DNA from: Bacteroidales bacterium
Lineage (GTDB): Bacteria > Bacteroidota > Bacteroidia > Bacteroidales > VadinHA17
Direction of reading: 5' to 3'
NCBI GenBank assembly: GCA_011620595.1
Contig: WOYX01000019.1
Location: 1-56,708 of the forward strand
DNA length: 56,708 nucleotides
In this document: in pieces, positions 33,760 through 42,203 of the stretch
How positions within the stretch are numbered: position 1 is the first letter of the stretch
Layout: each line of letters starts with the position of its first letter
Translations under genes and position numbers: made by a program
Notes under the pieces: model-generated
Databases searched by the model: none
The model's input: only the letters and a program-made list of their open reading frames with translations
What the model was told of the DNA's origin: nothing

Positions 33760-33787
33760 ACAGGCAGCAAGCCCTAACAGATTGACT

Positions 33788-35665
33788 ATGGCTATTCCCG
33801 ATCAGGTTATTTACATAAACGACGACAGGTGCCGCAACTCCTATTCATGCGTCAGGGCATGCCCTGTGAATGCCATAGAGGTCAGGCCTGAGAGGGCTCA
33901 TCCGGTGATCATTGCCGACAGGTGCATTGGCTGCGGCCTCTGTTTTCTCTCATGTACACCTTCTGCCATTGAGTACCAGAACTCCGTTGATGGCGTCAGG
34001 GCGTTGCTGAAGTCGGGCCGCAGGACAGCAGCGCTGGTGGCTCCAAGCATCGCCTCCGAGTTTGATGACATTACGGACTACCGCAAGTTCGTGGGTATGA
34101 TCCGCAATCTTGGTTTCGCCTATGTTCACGAGGTCTCCTTCGGGGTTGACCTGGTGGCCTTTGCATACAAGAAACTCTTTGAAGAGTCGAGAGGCAAGTA
34201 TTACATTACCTCCAACTGTCCCTCCATTGTGGAGATGATTGAGAAATACCGTCCGCACCTGGTTTCGAACCTTGCGCCGCTGGTGTCGCCCATGGTAGCC
34301 ACCGCCATGGTCACCCGCGACCTCTACGGTGAAGAGGTGGCCAACGTCTTCATCGGTCCCTGCATCGATTCCAAGGCGGAAGCAGGTCTCTACAGCAGCA
34401 ACAGGCTTATTGAGGGTGTGCTTACCTTCATTGAGATCAGGAAAATGTTCAGCGAGGACAACATTCAGGAGAAGGGTGTCAAGATGGCTGAGTTTGATCC
34501 GCCCTACGGCAACTGGGGTGCCCTCTACCCCTACCCTGCAGGCATACTTCAGGCAGCAGGCATCAAGCGTGACCTGGTGTCGAGCCATGTCATAACCGCT
34601 TCAGGTGCTGAAGATATCAGGGAAGCTATCAACGACTTCGACCATCATATTGACACTATCAGGCATCACTTCAACCTCTTCTTCTGCAACGGCTGCATGC
34701 TCGGTCCGGGCATGGTCAGGCATGACGAGCGTTTCAGAAGACGTTCGCTGGTGAAGCAGTACGCCGAGAAACGGGTTGAGACGCTCGATAAGAAAGAGTG
34801 GGAGAAAAATATAAAGCGGTGGTCGGCACTCGACCTGTCACGCACCTTTGTTCCCAACGACCAGCGTATACCGGAGCCGTCGGCCGAGGCAGTGAATGAG
34901 GTGATGAAGATCATCGGCAAGGAGAACCGCTCCGACGAGCTCAACTGCAATGCCTGCGGCTACGGCTCCTGCCGTGAGTTTGCATCCACGGTGGCCAAGG
35001 GTCTGGCTGTCCCCGAGATGTGCCACACCTATAACCTTCGCAACAAGCAGGAGTATATTGAATCTCTGCGGCAGACCAACAAAAAGCTCTCTGAGACCAA
35101 AAAGGCACTCAAGGATTCAGAGGAGCAGGCCATGCGTGAGAAGGATGCTGCACAGGATGCCTCGGAGATGATGAACAGCATGCTGAACAAGTTGCCCAAC
35201 GGGGTAGTGATTGTTGACAATGAGCTGAAGATACTTCATTCCAACGAGAGCTTCCTCGACATCATCGGTGAGGATGCCAGGGCGATAGCTGACATAATAC
35301 CGGGACTCCGTGGTGCCGATCTCAAGACACTGCTTCCATTCAATGTCTACAACATCTTTTCATTTGTTCTCAGGGAGAATGAGTCGGTCATCAGCCGCGA
35401 TGTGAAGCTTGAAGAGCGTATGTTCAACATCTCCATTTTCCCCATCAGGCAGAACAAGATTGCCGGGGCGGTAATCCGTGACCTCTTCTCGCCCGAGGTA
35501 CAGCGTGAGGAGGTAATAACCCGGGTGTCCGATGTCATAGACAAAAACCTGGAGATGGTGCAGAAGATTGGCTTCCTGCTTGGCGAGGGAGCCTCCGAAA
35601 CAGAGAAGATGCTCAACTCCATCGTGGAATCGTTCCGCCAGAAAAAGTCGGGTGACAACAGGTAG
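33788..35665 (+). CDS. Sensory [FeFe] hydrogenase-like protein with PAS domain
   Basis: 625 residues from ATG 33788 (an upstream GTG at 33668 lies inside the ferredoxin gene). Order: two ferredoxin motifs; H-cluster domain with TSNCPSI (Asn143-Cys144), GPCIDSKAEAG (Cys192) and FFCNGCMLGPGM (Cys300/303); Fe-S domain LNCNACGYGSC with Cys412; a charged coiled coil (about 418-465); and a PAS domain (about 465-570). All four H-cluster Cys are kept, the proton-relay Cys is Asn, and the first ferredoxin motif has Ser18 where a Cys ligand is usual. There is no kinase; the next gene is a SpoIIE phosphatase. This matches the phosphatase-linked putative sensory hydrogenases (group C type). Confidence 0.92.
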   Translation: MAIPDQVIYINDDRCRNSYSCVRACPVNAIEVRPERAHPVIIADRCIGCGLCFLSCTPSAIEYQNSVDGVRALLKSGRRTAALVAPSIASEFDDITDYRKFVGMIRNLGFAYVHEVSFGVDLVAFAYKKLFEESRGKYYITSNCPSIVEMIEKYRPHLVSNLAPLVSPMVATAMVTRDLYGEEVANVFIGPCIDSKAEAGLYSSNRLIEGVLTFIEIRKMFSEDNIQEKGVKMAEFDPPYGNWGALYPYPAGILQAAGIKRDLVSSHVITASGAEDIREAINDFDHHIDTIRHHFNLFFCNGCMLGPGMVRHDERFRRRSLVKQYAEKRVETLDKKEWEKNIKRWSALDLSRTFVPNDQRIPEPSAEAVNEVMKIIGKENRSDELNCNACGYGSCREFASTVAKGLAVPEMCHTYNLRNKQEYIESLRQTNKKLSETKKALKDSEEQAMREKDAAQDASEMMNSMLNKLPNGVVIVDNELKILHSNESFLDIIGEDARAIADIIPGLRGADLKTLLPFNVYNIFSFVLRENESVISRDVKLEERMFNISIFPIRQNKIAGAVIRDLFSPEVQREEVITRVSDVIDKNLEMVQKIGFLLGEGASETEKMLNSIVESFRQKKSGDNR

Positions 35666-35678
35666 CACCCAGCAAGTG

Positions 35679-36863
35679 ATGGAGAGAGAATTTTTCATAG
35701 AGGTAAACAGCCAGCAGCGCAACCATCACGGTGAGCGTATCTGCGGCGATGTCTTCCTCTCGGAGAACGTACGTGAGGAGAATCGCATCATCACTGTCCT
35801 CTCCGACGGTATGGGTCACGGCGTCAAGGCCAACATACTGGCCACACTAACCTCCACCATGGCCCTCAACTTCACCCGTGAGCACAAGGAGCCCGACCGT
35901 ATTGCGGAGATCATCATGAACACCCTGCCGGTATGTTCCGAGAGGAAGATCAGCTACGCCACTTTCTCAATTGTGGATATCGAGACTGACGGACGCGCCA
36001 ACATACTCGAGTATGACAATCCCACCTGCATCATACTGCGCGGCAACCAGCCCTTTGAACCCGAATGGAGGGAAGTAGTGCTTGAAAAGGGTATCAATGC
36101 CGGCAAGAAGCTGCACAAGTGCACCTTCTATCCTGCCAAGGAGGACAGGATCATCCTTCTCTCCGACGGTGTCACCCAGAGCGGCATGGGTAGTGACGCC
36201 TGGCCTCTGGGCTGGGAGCGCGACAACGTTCAGCAGTATGCTGCCTCGCTGGTCTCCGGCGAACCCTCCATCTCTGCCTCCGTCCTGGCAGGGAAGATTG
36301 TCTCAATGGCCTACAAGCATGACAGTTATGAGGCTAAGGATGACATCTCGTGCGCCATACTCTATTTCAGGGAGCCTCGCAAGCTGCTGATATGCTCCGG
36401 CCCGCCCTATGATGAGGAGAAGGACAGTGACCTGGCCGCCAGGATCAGCGGTTATAACGGCAGGGTAATACTGTGCGGAGGTACCACCGCCGATATCGTT
36501 GCCAGGGAGCTGAACCGCAAGATCGTTGACGAACTGATCTTTGAGGACCCTGACCTGCCCCCCGAGAGTTTCATGGAAGGCATTGACCTGGTAACAGAGG
36601 GCATACTCACCCTCCAGAAGGTGAATGAGCTCCTCAAGGGCTATAAAAACAGCGTTAAACTGGGAAAGGGACCGGCAGACAAGATCGTGAAGATGATCAT
36701 GGAGAGCGATGAGATCAACTTCCTGGTCGGCACCCGCATCAACGTCGCACACCAGGATCCCACCCTTCCCGTTGACCTGGAGATACGCCGCACGGTGGTA
36801 AAACGCATTGCTCGCTTACTGGAGGACAAGTGGCTGAAGCTGGTCAGTATTGAGTATATCTGA
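35679..36863 (+). CDS. SpoIIE-type PP2C phosphatase linked to the hydrogenase sensor
   Basis: 394 residues from ATG 35679, 13 bp after the sensor stop; a reading frame extending back to 35568 lies inside the sensor gene. The PP2C/SpoIIE catalytic domain (1 to about 235) has metal-site motifs HGERICGDVF, VLSDGMGHGVKAN and ILLSDGVTQSGMG. The C-terminal 155 residues (from about 240, PRKLLICSGPPYDEE, GRVILCGGTTADIVARELNR) form an extra domain found in hydrogenase-linked members. It likely removes phosphate from Ser/Thr of a partner in response to the H-cluster/PAS sensor. No SpoIIAA-like or kinase partner is adjacent. Confidence 0.88.
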   Translation: MEREFFIEVNSQQRNHHGERICGDVFLSENVREENRIITVLSDGMGHGVKANILATLTSTMALNFTREHKEPDRIAEIIMNTLPVCSERKISYATFSIVDIETDGRANILEYDNPTCIILRGNQPFEPEWREVVLEKGINAGKKLHKCTFYPAKEDRIILLSDGVTQSGMGSDAWPLGWERDNVQQYAASLVSGEPSISASVLAGKIVSMAYKHDSYEAKDDISCAILYFREPRKLLICSGPPYDEEKDSDLAARISGYNGRVILCGGTTADIVARELNRKIVDELIFEDPDLPPESFMEGIDLVTEGILTLQKVNELLKGYKNSVKLGKGPADKIVKMIMESDEINFLVGTRINVAHQDPTLPVDLEIRRTVVKRIARLLEDKWLKLVSIEYI

Positions 36864-36867
36864 AGTA

Positions 36868-37317
36868 TCAGGGAGTAGAGGACCGAGTGCTGAGAAAGGA
36901 GCCGGCATGTTGCCCCGCCACCCTGAAAAGGAATGACATTACCTCCGGCAGTGAGAGTTTCCGTGGTATCCGCCGGAAAATCCTGACACCCTCAATCTCA
37001 TCGTTGTCAGTCAGTTTGCCAAGGCTATCAACCTCAGCATAGAACAACCTTCCATACTCTCTTCCCTGACCCGCATCCACTGAGTAGTACGTGACCGGTT
37101 CCATTATGAAATCCATGGCTCCCGTCTCCTCGGTGAGCTCACGAACAGCAGCCGCCAGACTCTCCTCACCGTCGTCAGGATGACCTGCCGGAAGCTCGTA
37201 GCCTCCCCGGCGGCGGTGACGTACAAATAGCCATCCGCCCCTGTGCCGTGCAGCGATAACCACATATGTCACTTTCATCGGTTCGCTGCCCCCGGATATC
37301 AACTCTACGGTGATCAT
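36868..37317 (-). CDS. Nudix hydrolase
   Basis: 149 residues. The Nudix box reads G HPDDG E ESLAAAV RE L TEE TG A (about residues 45-68), all key residues present. It would hydrolyse a nucleoside diphosphate-linked substrate such as an oxidised nucleotide or NDP-sugar; the substrate cannot be told. An earlier Met allows the start at 37317, while Met14 (MKVTYVV) is an alternative that fits the usual domain start. It is convergent with the phosphatase gene (4-bp gap) and divergent from the phosphoesterase. Confidence 0.9.
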   Translation of the reverse strand: MITVELISGGSEPMKVTYVVIAARHRGGWLFVRHRRRGGYELPAGHPDDGEESLAAAVRELTEETGAMDFIMEPVTYYSVDAGQGREYGRLFYAEVDSLGKLTDNDEIEGVRIFRRIPRKLSLPEVMSFLFRVAGQHAGSFLSTRSSTP

Positions 37318-37370
37318 ACGGCAAATTTATGCCAAATAGCATAGCGGGTGACGTATTACCTCTTAAATAT

Positions 37371-37378
37371 TACTTTTG
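37371..37378 (+). promoter_or_regulatory. Minus-7 element before the phosphoesterase gene
   Basis: TACTTTTG matches TAnnTTTG and lies only 12 bp before ATG 37391, implying a nearly leaderless transcript, or a start at an internal codon. No clear TTG upstream box. Confidence 0.4.
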
Positions 37379-37390
37379 TTCAAAATTGTG

Positions 37391-38578
37391 ATGGCACTCT
37401 TTTATATCATATTGCTGCTTGCCGACTTCTTTCTCTGGATCATGCTGGTCAGGGAGCTCAGGGGAAGAAACAGTTTACTGAAGTATACGGTGCTGGCGGT
37501 AAAGGCAGCCCTGTCGGCCACCTTAGTTTACCTTGCCGGGGCCCTGATACTTCGTGGCAGCATGCCCTACGGGCCCGCAGACGCCCACAGGCAGATTGTC
37601 ATGGGCAGTATGGCCCTGCTGCTGCTGGTCACCTCCCTGCTCTCTGTCCTGATCTTGCTCGCTTCCGGACTGGCCTCCCTCATCATGAAACGGAAGATGA
37701 GGTGGAGGGGACCGGTTCTGATATCAGTTTTTCTTTTGATGACGCTTCTCGTGGCTGATGCCCATTTTCGCCAGAGGCTGAATATCAAAACAGTAAGGAC
37801 AGATATAGCTGTTTCCGGCCTCGACCCGTCCCTTGAGGGCCTGAAGATCGCCCTTGTCTCCGACCTGCACGTCTCATCATGGCATGGTCATTACCGGAGG
37901 CTTGAGAGGGCAATGCTCTCTGTAACCGCTGAAGAGCCCGACCTTCTGCTGAATACAGGCGATTTCATAACCTACAGCTGGCAGGAGTTCGGGGAGTGTG
38001 ACACCATACTCCGCAAGGCACGTGCTGCCTTCGGGGCCTTTGCCGTGGAAGGCAACCATGACGACGGCACCTATTATCCTGATTACAACAGTGATTACGG
38101 GGAGGTTAGCAGTGTGATGCTGAAGAAGAAAATAGAAGCCTCAGGGTATAGACTCCTCAGGGACACTGCTGTGATCATCAATCACAACGGTACACCGGTG
38201 GCTGTCGCAGGGGTTGTCACCCACGGTCACCGCCTCGATATGAATTACGGAGATTTTGAGAAGGCTCTGGTTACCATTCCCGACTCCGTGTTCACCATAC
38301 TCCTGCTCCATGACCCGGAAGGATGGCTTCTCACATCGGTCACCGGGCGCATGCCCGACCTGACGGTCTCGGGTCACACCCACGGTCTGCAGGTCGGTAC
38401 TCCGGGAGGAGGATGGTCGCCGGCAGAAGAATTTCATGAACACTGGAAGGGAGTTTACACGTTCGGCGACAGTTTTCTCTTCGTCACCACCGGACTGGGC
38501 AGCATGGGCATGTCTGGCAGGTTTTTCATGCCGCCTGAAATTGTCTATCTCACGCTGACATCCCACAGAACAAATTAG
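37391..38578 (+). CDS. Membrane-anchored metallophosphoesterase
   Basis: About 395 residues from ATG 37391; GTG 37388 and TTG 37376 are in-frame alternatives. Four N-terminal membrane helices (to about residue 125) are followed by a calcineurin-like domain with SDLHVSSWHGH, NTGDFITY, VEGNHDD and SGHTHGLQ, all five motifs present. This is the YkoQ/YaeI-like arrangement; in related proteins the substrate is often a membrane lipid intermediate or cyclic nucleotide, unknown here. It is followed 28 bp later by an M28 peptidase on the same strand. Confidence 0.9.
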   Translation: MALFYIILLLADFFLWIMLVRELRGRNSLLKYTVLAVKAALSATLVYLAGALILRGSMPYGPADAHRQIVMGSMALLLLVTSLLSVLILLASGLASLIMKRKMRWRGPVLISVFLLMTLLVADAHFRQRLNIKTVRTDIAVSGLDPSLEGLKIALVSDLHVSSWHGHYRRLERAMLSVTAEEPDLLLNTGDFITYSWQEFGECDTILRKARAAFGAFAVEGNHDDGTYYPDYNSDYGEVSSVMLKKKIEASGYRLLRDTAVIINHNGTPVAVAGVVTHGHRLDMNYGDFEKALVTIPDSVFTILLLHDPEGWLLTSVTGRMPDLTVSGHTHGLQVGTPGGGWSPAEEFHEHWKGVYTFGDSFLFVTTGLGSMGMSGRFFMPPEIVYLTLTSHRTN

Positions 38579-38586
38579 TAACTTTG
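38579..38586 (+). promoter_or_regulatory. Minus-7 element before the M28 peptidase
   Basis: TAACTTTG, a TAnnTTTG match just after the phosphoesterase stop and 20 bp before ATG 38607. No TTG upstream box was found, so the call is weak. Confidence 0.35.
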
Positions 38587-38606
38587 TTTATTACTATTTT
38601 TTGACC

Positions 38607-40193
38607 ATGCGACTTAAATCTTTGATCCTACTGGCTGCCATGACGGCGGCTGTTCCGCTGTTTTCACAGAAACAGGCCTTTGATGTCATCACCCGGGAAC
38701 TGTCGGAAGAGTATATGAAATATCTCTCGTCAGACTCACTTGAGGGAAGAAGGACAGGCAGTGAGGGCAACGATGCAGCAGCCGCCTGGATCAACTCCCG
38801 GGCTTTGGAGGCAGGGCTGAAACCCCTGCCGGGGCGTGACAACCTCTTCCAGCCGCTGGAGTACCTGCGTGTCACACCCATACCCGAAGAGTCCGCCATT
38901 ACCCTGCGCGACAGCAGCGGCACCCTGCTTCACACTACGGCTGCCCTGCCCATGATGGCTCCCGGTGACACTGTCGACCTGTCCGGGGAGGTGGTCTTCG
39001 CCGGTTACGGATACATGAACAGTGAAGAGAAATACAACGACTTTGCAGATATAAGTCTCAATGGCCGTATTGTGATCATTATGACCAGGAACCCTGATCT
39101 CCGCGGCAGCGGCATGCCGGACCCCGAAAGCGGTATCAGCGAGATGACCGAGGCGCGCAAGCTTCCGATGATCATGATGCAGAAGGCAAAGGCAATACTG
39201 TATGCTGCAGATCCGGCCCTCGGCGGTGACATCTCTTCTGACCTCCTCTCCATGGGCGGCTCATACCAGCTTACGCCTCTCTTCAGGAAACAGCTTTTCA
39301 GTTTCTCGCTCAATGCATATACCATCAGTACCGCCACGGCTGACCTTATGCTTGCCAGGGCAGGACTGACCCTCGAAAAGCTGCAGGACAGCATAGCCAG
39401 GACAGGGAGACCGGCATCATTCATCATTCCCGATCTGAAGGCCAGCGTACGTGTCAATGTAACCAGGGATACCGTAACAAGCAATAATATAATAGGTTAC
39501 ATGGAAGGCTCCGATCCTCTCCTCAGGGAAGAGGCAGTGTTCTTCTGCGCCCATTATGACCATGTTGGTAAAGACTTCGCGGGCAACATCTACAACGGGG
39601 CCAATGACAACGCTTCCGGCAGCGTCGGTTTGCTAAACATCGCCTCTGCCTTCGCAGCGCTGGAGAAGAAGCCGGCAAGAAGCCTGATCTTTTTCTGGAC
39701 CACCGGTGAGGAGGAGGGCCTGCACGGATCATCCTACTATGCGGAGAACCCCCTCTGGCCTCTTGACAAGACCGTTGCTGCCATCAACTTTGACATGATC
39801 GGGAGATCAAGGCGTGAAACCGACAAGGGTGCATCGGCTAACGGCCGCTTTGACATCACCGGCTCTGACACCATCAAGGTCATCTCCGGCGACGATTGCC
39901 GCCGGCTTGTATCACTGGCCAGGGAGTCATGCAGTGAATCCGGAATACATATGATTGACGAAGGCAAGGGAGATCACTTTTCGGGGTCAGATCACTATCC
40001 CTTTTTCCGCAAGGGCATACCGGTGCTCTTCTTCTTCACCGGATTGCACACTGATTACCACAAGCCATCCGATGACTTTGAGTATATTGATTTTGACAAA
40101 CTCATAAAGGTATCAAAGGCCGGCTTCCTCACCGGATACAAAGTCGCCACCGCATCCGAAAGGCTGGAGAAAGACAGGAAGAGGCAGCAGTAG
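38607..40193 (+). CDS. M28-family aminopeptidase, secreted
   Basis: About 528 residues. ATG 38607 gives MRLKSLILLAAMTAAVPLFS, a clean signal peptide; a TTG two codons upstream is less likely. A PA (protease-associated) insert spans about 100-260. The Zn-dependent catalytic domain has AHYDHVGKD, NGANDNASGSVGLL, TTGEEEGLHGS, NFDMIGR and GSDHYPF, the metal-ligand pattern of M28. It acts in the periplasm or outside as an aminopeptidase. With the C69 and M14 enzymes it indicates peptide-based nutrition. Confidence 0.93.
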   Translation: MRLKSLILLAAMTAAVPLFSQKQAFDVITRELSEEYMKYLSSDSLEGRRTGSEGNDAAAAWINSRALEAGLKPLPGRDNLFQPLEYLRVTPIPEESAITLRDSSGTLLHTTAALPMMAPGDTVDLSGEVVFAGYGYMNSEEKYNDFADISLNGRIVIIMTRNPDLRGSGMPDPESGISEMTEARKLPMIMMQKAKAILYAADPALGGDISSDLLSMGGSYQLTPLFRKQLFSFSLNAYTISTATADLMLARAGLTLEKLQDSIARTGRPASFIIPDLKASVRVNVTRDTVTSNNIIGYMEGSDPLLREEAVFFCAHYDHVGKDFAGNIYNGANDNASGSVGLLNIASAFAALEKKPARSLIFFWTTGEEEGLHGSSYYAENPLWPLDKTVAAINFDMIGRSRRETDKGASANGRFDITGSDTIKVISGDDCRRLVSLARESCSESGIHMIDEGKGDHFSGSDHYPFFRKGIPVLFFFTGLHTDYHKPSDDFEYIDFDKLIKVSKAGFLTGYKVATASERLEKDRKRQQ

Positions 40194-40207
40194 CCTTTTC
40201 TACTTCC

Positions 40208-40906
40208 ATGAAGAAGAGAACGGTCACAATCGCATCTGAGGAGATCCCTGTAGACATTGTAAGATCATCACGGCGGACAGTGGCTTTATATGTCAGACCA
40301 GGGGGTACGCTGCTGGTAAGGGCACCATGGTATGTACCCGTCTCCCAGTTAATGCAGTTCGTAACACAGAAGAGCCGCTGGATCGAACGGCATCTGGCAG
40401 GCCTCAGGGATGTCGCTCCTGCCTCTGAACCACAGCTGACATCCAACGGCAGCGTGATACCCTTCATGGGGAGGGATATAACGGTGAAGGTCACCGCAGG
40501 CAGCAGGAACAGGGCCATATTGAGGGATGAATCATTGCTGCTCACCCTTTCGGGGGAGACATCCCGGGAGAAGATCACGGCCGTGACTGATGCATGGTAT
40601 CATCAGCAGGCAAAGGCTTTTTTCCCCCGGCGCACGGAAGAGCTGGCTGCCCTGTACCGCACAAGACTGCCCGAACCGCGCAGGGTCAGTGTCAGAAAGA
40701 TGAAGCGGCGGTGGGGCACCTGCCACAGCAACGGCGCAATCTGGTTTAACCGTGAGCTGATAAAGAAAGATCCGGAACTGATCGACTATGTTATCATCCA
40801 CGAGCTCTGCCATCTAGTGCACCACAACCACGGCAGGGAGTACTATGAGCTCCTGGGCAGCATCATACCGGAATTCAGCAAAATGCGGCAGAGACTCAGG
40901 AATTAG
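40208..40906 (+). CDS. DUF45/YgjP-type metallopeptidase
   Basis: 232 residues. The C-terminal minigluzincin domain has VIIHELCHLVHHNHGREYY (HExxH) with the further conserved KRRWGTCHSNGAIWFN. The N-terminal half (SRRTVALYVRPGGTLLVRAP, FVTQKSRWIERHL) is the standard YgjP/DUF45 arm. No signal peptide, so cytoplasmic. It follows the M28 peptidase by 14 bp. Physiological substrate is unknown in the family. Confidence 0.92.
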   Translation: MKKRTVTIASEEIPVDIVRSSRRTVALYVRPGGTLLVRAPWYVPVSQLMQFVTQKSRWIERHLAGLRDVAPASEPQLTSNGSVIPFMGRDITVKVTAGSRNRAILRDESLLLTLSGETSREKITAVTDAWYHQQAKAFFPRRTEELAALYRTRLPEPRRVSVRKMKRRWGTCHSNGAIWFNRELIKKDPELIDYVIIHELCHLVHHNHGREYYELLGSIIPEFSKMRQRLRN

Positions 40907-40938
40907 CGCTATATTGGCAATAACAATAAATAATACCC

Positions 40939-42030
40939 TTGAAAAAGAGAGAATTTGTAAGAAACCTGGCCCTGTCAACTGCCGGTTTGGCACTGATGTC
41001 ATCACTGCCCGGCTGCAAATCATCACGGAAGCAGGGAGGACTGCCCGGCAACTGGGCCTGGCTCACTGCCCGGGACCAGGGTGATGATGACTGGAAAACT
41101 ATCTTCAGCAGGCTCAAAGAGGCAAACATAGGCGGGCTTCATCTTCGTGCGCCTGCTGAAACCTACCCGCGCATCATACCCATCGCCCGGCAGCACGGCA
41201 TCGATGTACATGCCTGGATCATCACACTTAACCGTGCATGGGATGATGAGGCCAGGAAGCACCCTGAATGGTACACAGTGAACCGCAACGGCGACTCATG
41301 CCTCGACGTTCGTCCCTATGTTGATCATTATCAGTGGGTCTGCCCTTCCAAAGAGGAGGTGTATCACTATGTCGAGAATGAGGTTCTGTCACTGCTTGAG
41401 ATTAAGGGCCTCCGGGGAGTACACCTTGACTACATAAGGTACGTCGATGTGATACTGCCCGTCGGTCTCTGGAAGAAGTACAACCTTGTACAGGACCGTG
41501 AATACCCTGAGTTCGACTTCTGCTATTGTGACACCTGCAGGGAGAAGTTTCTCTCAGAGAGCGGCATTGACATCCGCTCCCTGGAAGACCCTGCACAGAG
41601 TGAGGAGTGGCGCAGATACCGATGGAACAGTTTAACGCGCTTCGTCAACCGACTGGCAGAGAAGGTTCACGGCGACCATCCCGAAAAGTTCCTCACCGCC
41701 GCCGTCTTCCCTTACCCGGAAATATCGAGGATGATATGCAGGCAGGATTGGGCTGAGTGGAATCTTGACGCTTTCTTCCCGATGATCTACCACAGTTTCT
41801 ACAACGAAGAGATACCATGGATAGGCAGCGCCGTTGCCAGGGGCGTGGAAGACCTGAAGGGCAGGGCGCCGCTATATGCCGGACTCTTTGTGCCGGCGCT
41901 GCCTCCCGACAGGCTCAGTGAGGCAGTCAATGTCTCAATGGATAACGGGGCAGCGGGAATATGCTGGTTTAACTACGAGTCGCTCAGCGATGAACATCAC
42001 AGGGTGCTCCGGGAGATTGCCGTCAGATAA
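40939..42030 (+). CDS. GHL10-like putative glycoside hydrolase lipoprotein
   Basis: 363 residues from a TTG start (no ATG upstream in frame gives a signal). KKREFVRNLAL-type N terminus with a lipobox ending LPGC. The body is a TIM-barrel-like GHL10/DUF4015 domain: GLHLRAPAETYPRIIPIARQHG, HAWIITLN, GVHLDYIRY and DAFFPMIYHSF. Family members are predicted to cut polysaccharides or peptidoglycan-linked sugars, but most are uncharacterised. It follows DUF45 by 32 bp and ends about 170 bp before a convergent gene; nothing recognisable lies in that gap. Confidence 0.85.
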   Translation: MKKREFVRNLALSTAGLALMSSLPGCKSSRKQGGLPGNWAWLTARDQGDDDWKTIFSRLKEANIGGLHLRAPAETYPRIIPIARQHGIDVHAWIITLNRAWDDEARKHPEWYTVNRNGDSCLDVRPYVDHYQWVCPSKEEVYHYVENEVLSLLEIKGLRGVHLDYIRYVDVILPVGLWKKYNLVQDREYPEFDFCYCDTCREKFLSESGIDIRSLEDPAQSEEWRRYRWNSLTRFVNRLAEKVHGDHPEKFLTAAVFPYPEISRMICRQDWAEWNLDAFFPMIYHSFYNEEIPWIGSAVARGVEDLKGRAPLYAGLFVPALPPDRLSEAVNVSMDNGAAGICWFNYESLSDEHHRVLREIAVR

Positions 42031-42203
42031 CTCCGGGAGGTTGCCGGGAGTCTGTTCCAGAAAACTGCAGCGACCCGAATAAGTGGGATTTCGCGATGCA
42101 GCTCCTGAACTGTTATGAGCTGGCATCTGAGATCTGATACAAAGTTGTTCCAGGGAATTGGTATGTTCTGGCTTCCTGAGTCCTTCGCAAGGCAGCTCCG
42201 GCA

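Noticed and set aside
35568-35678. N-terminal extension of the SpoIIE phosphatase
   Set aside because: It lies within the sensor gene in another frame and encodes an unrelated Arg/Ser-rich stretch; ATG 35679 matches the domain start.
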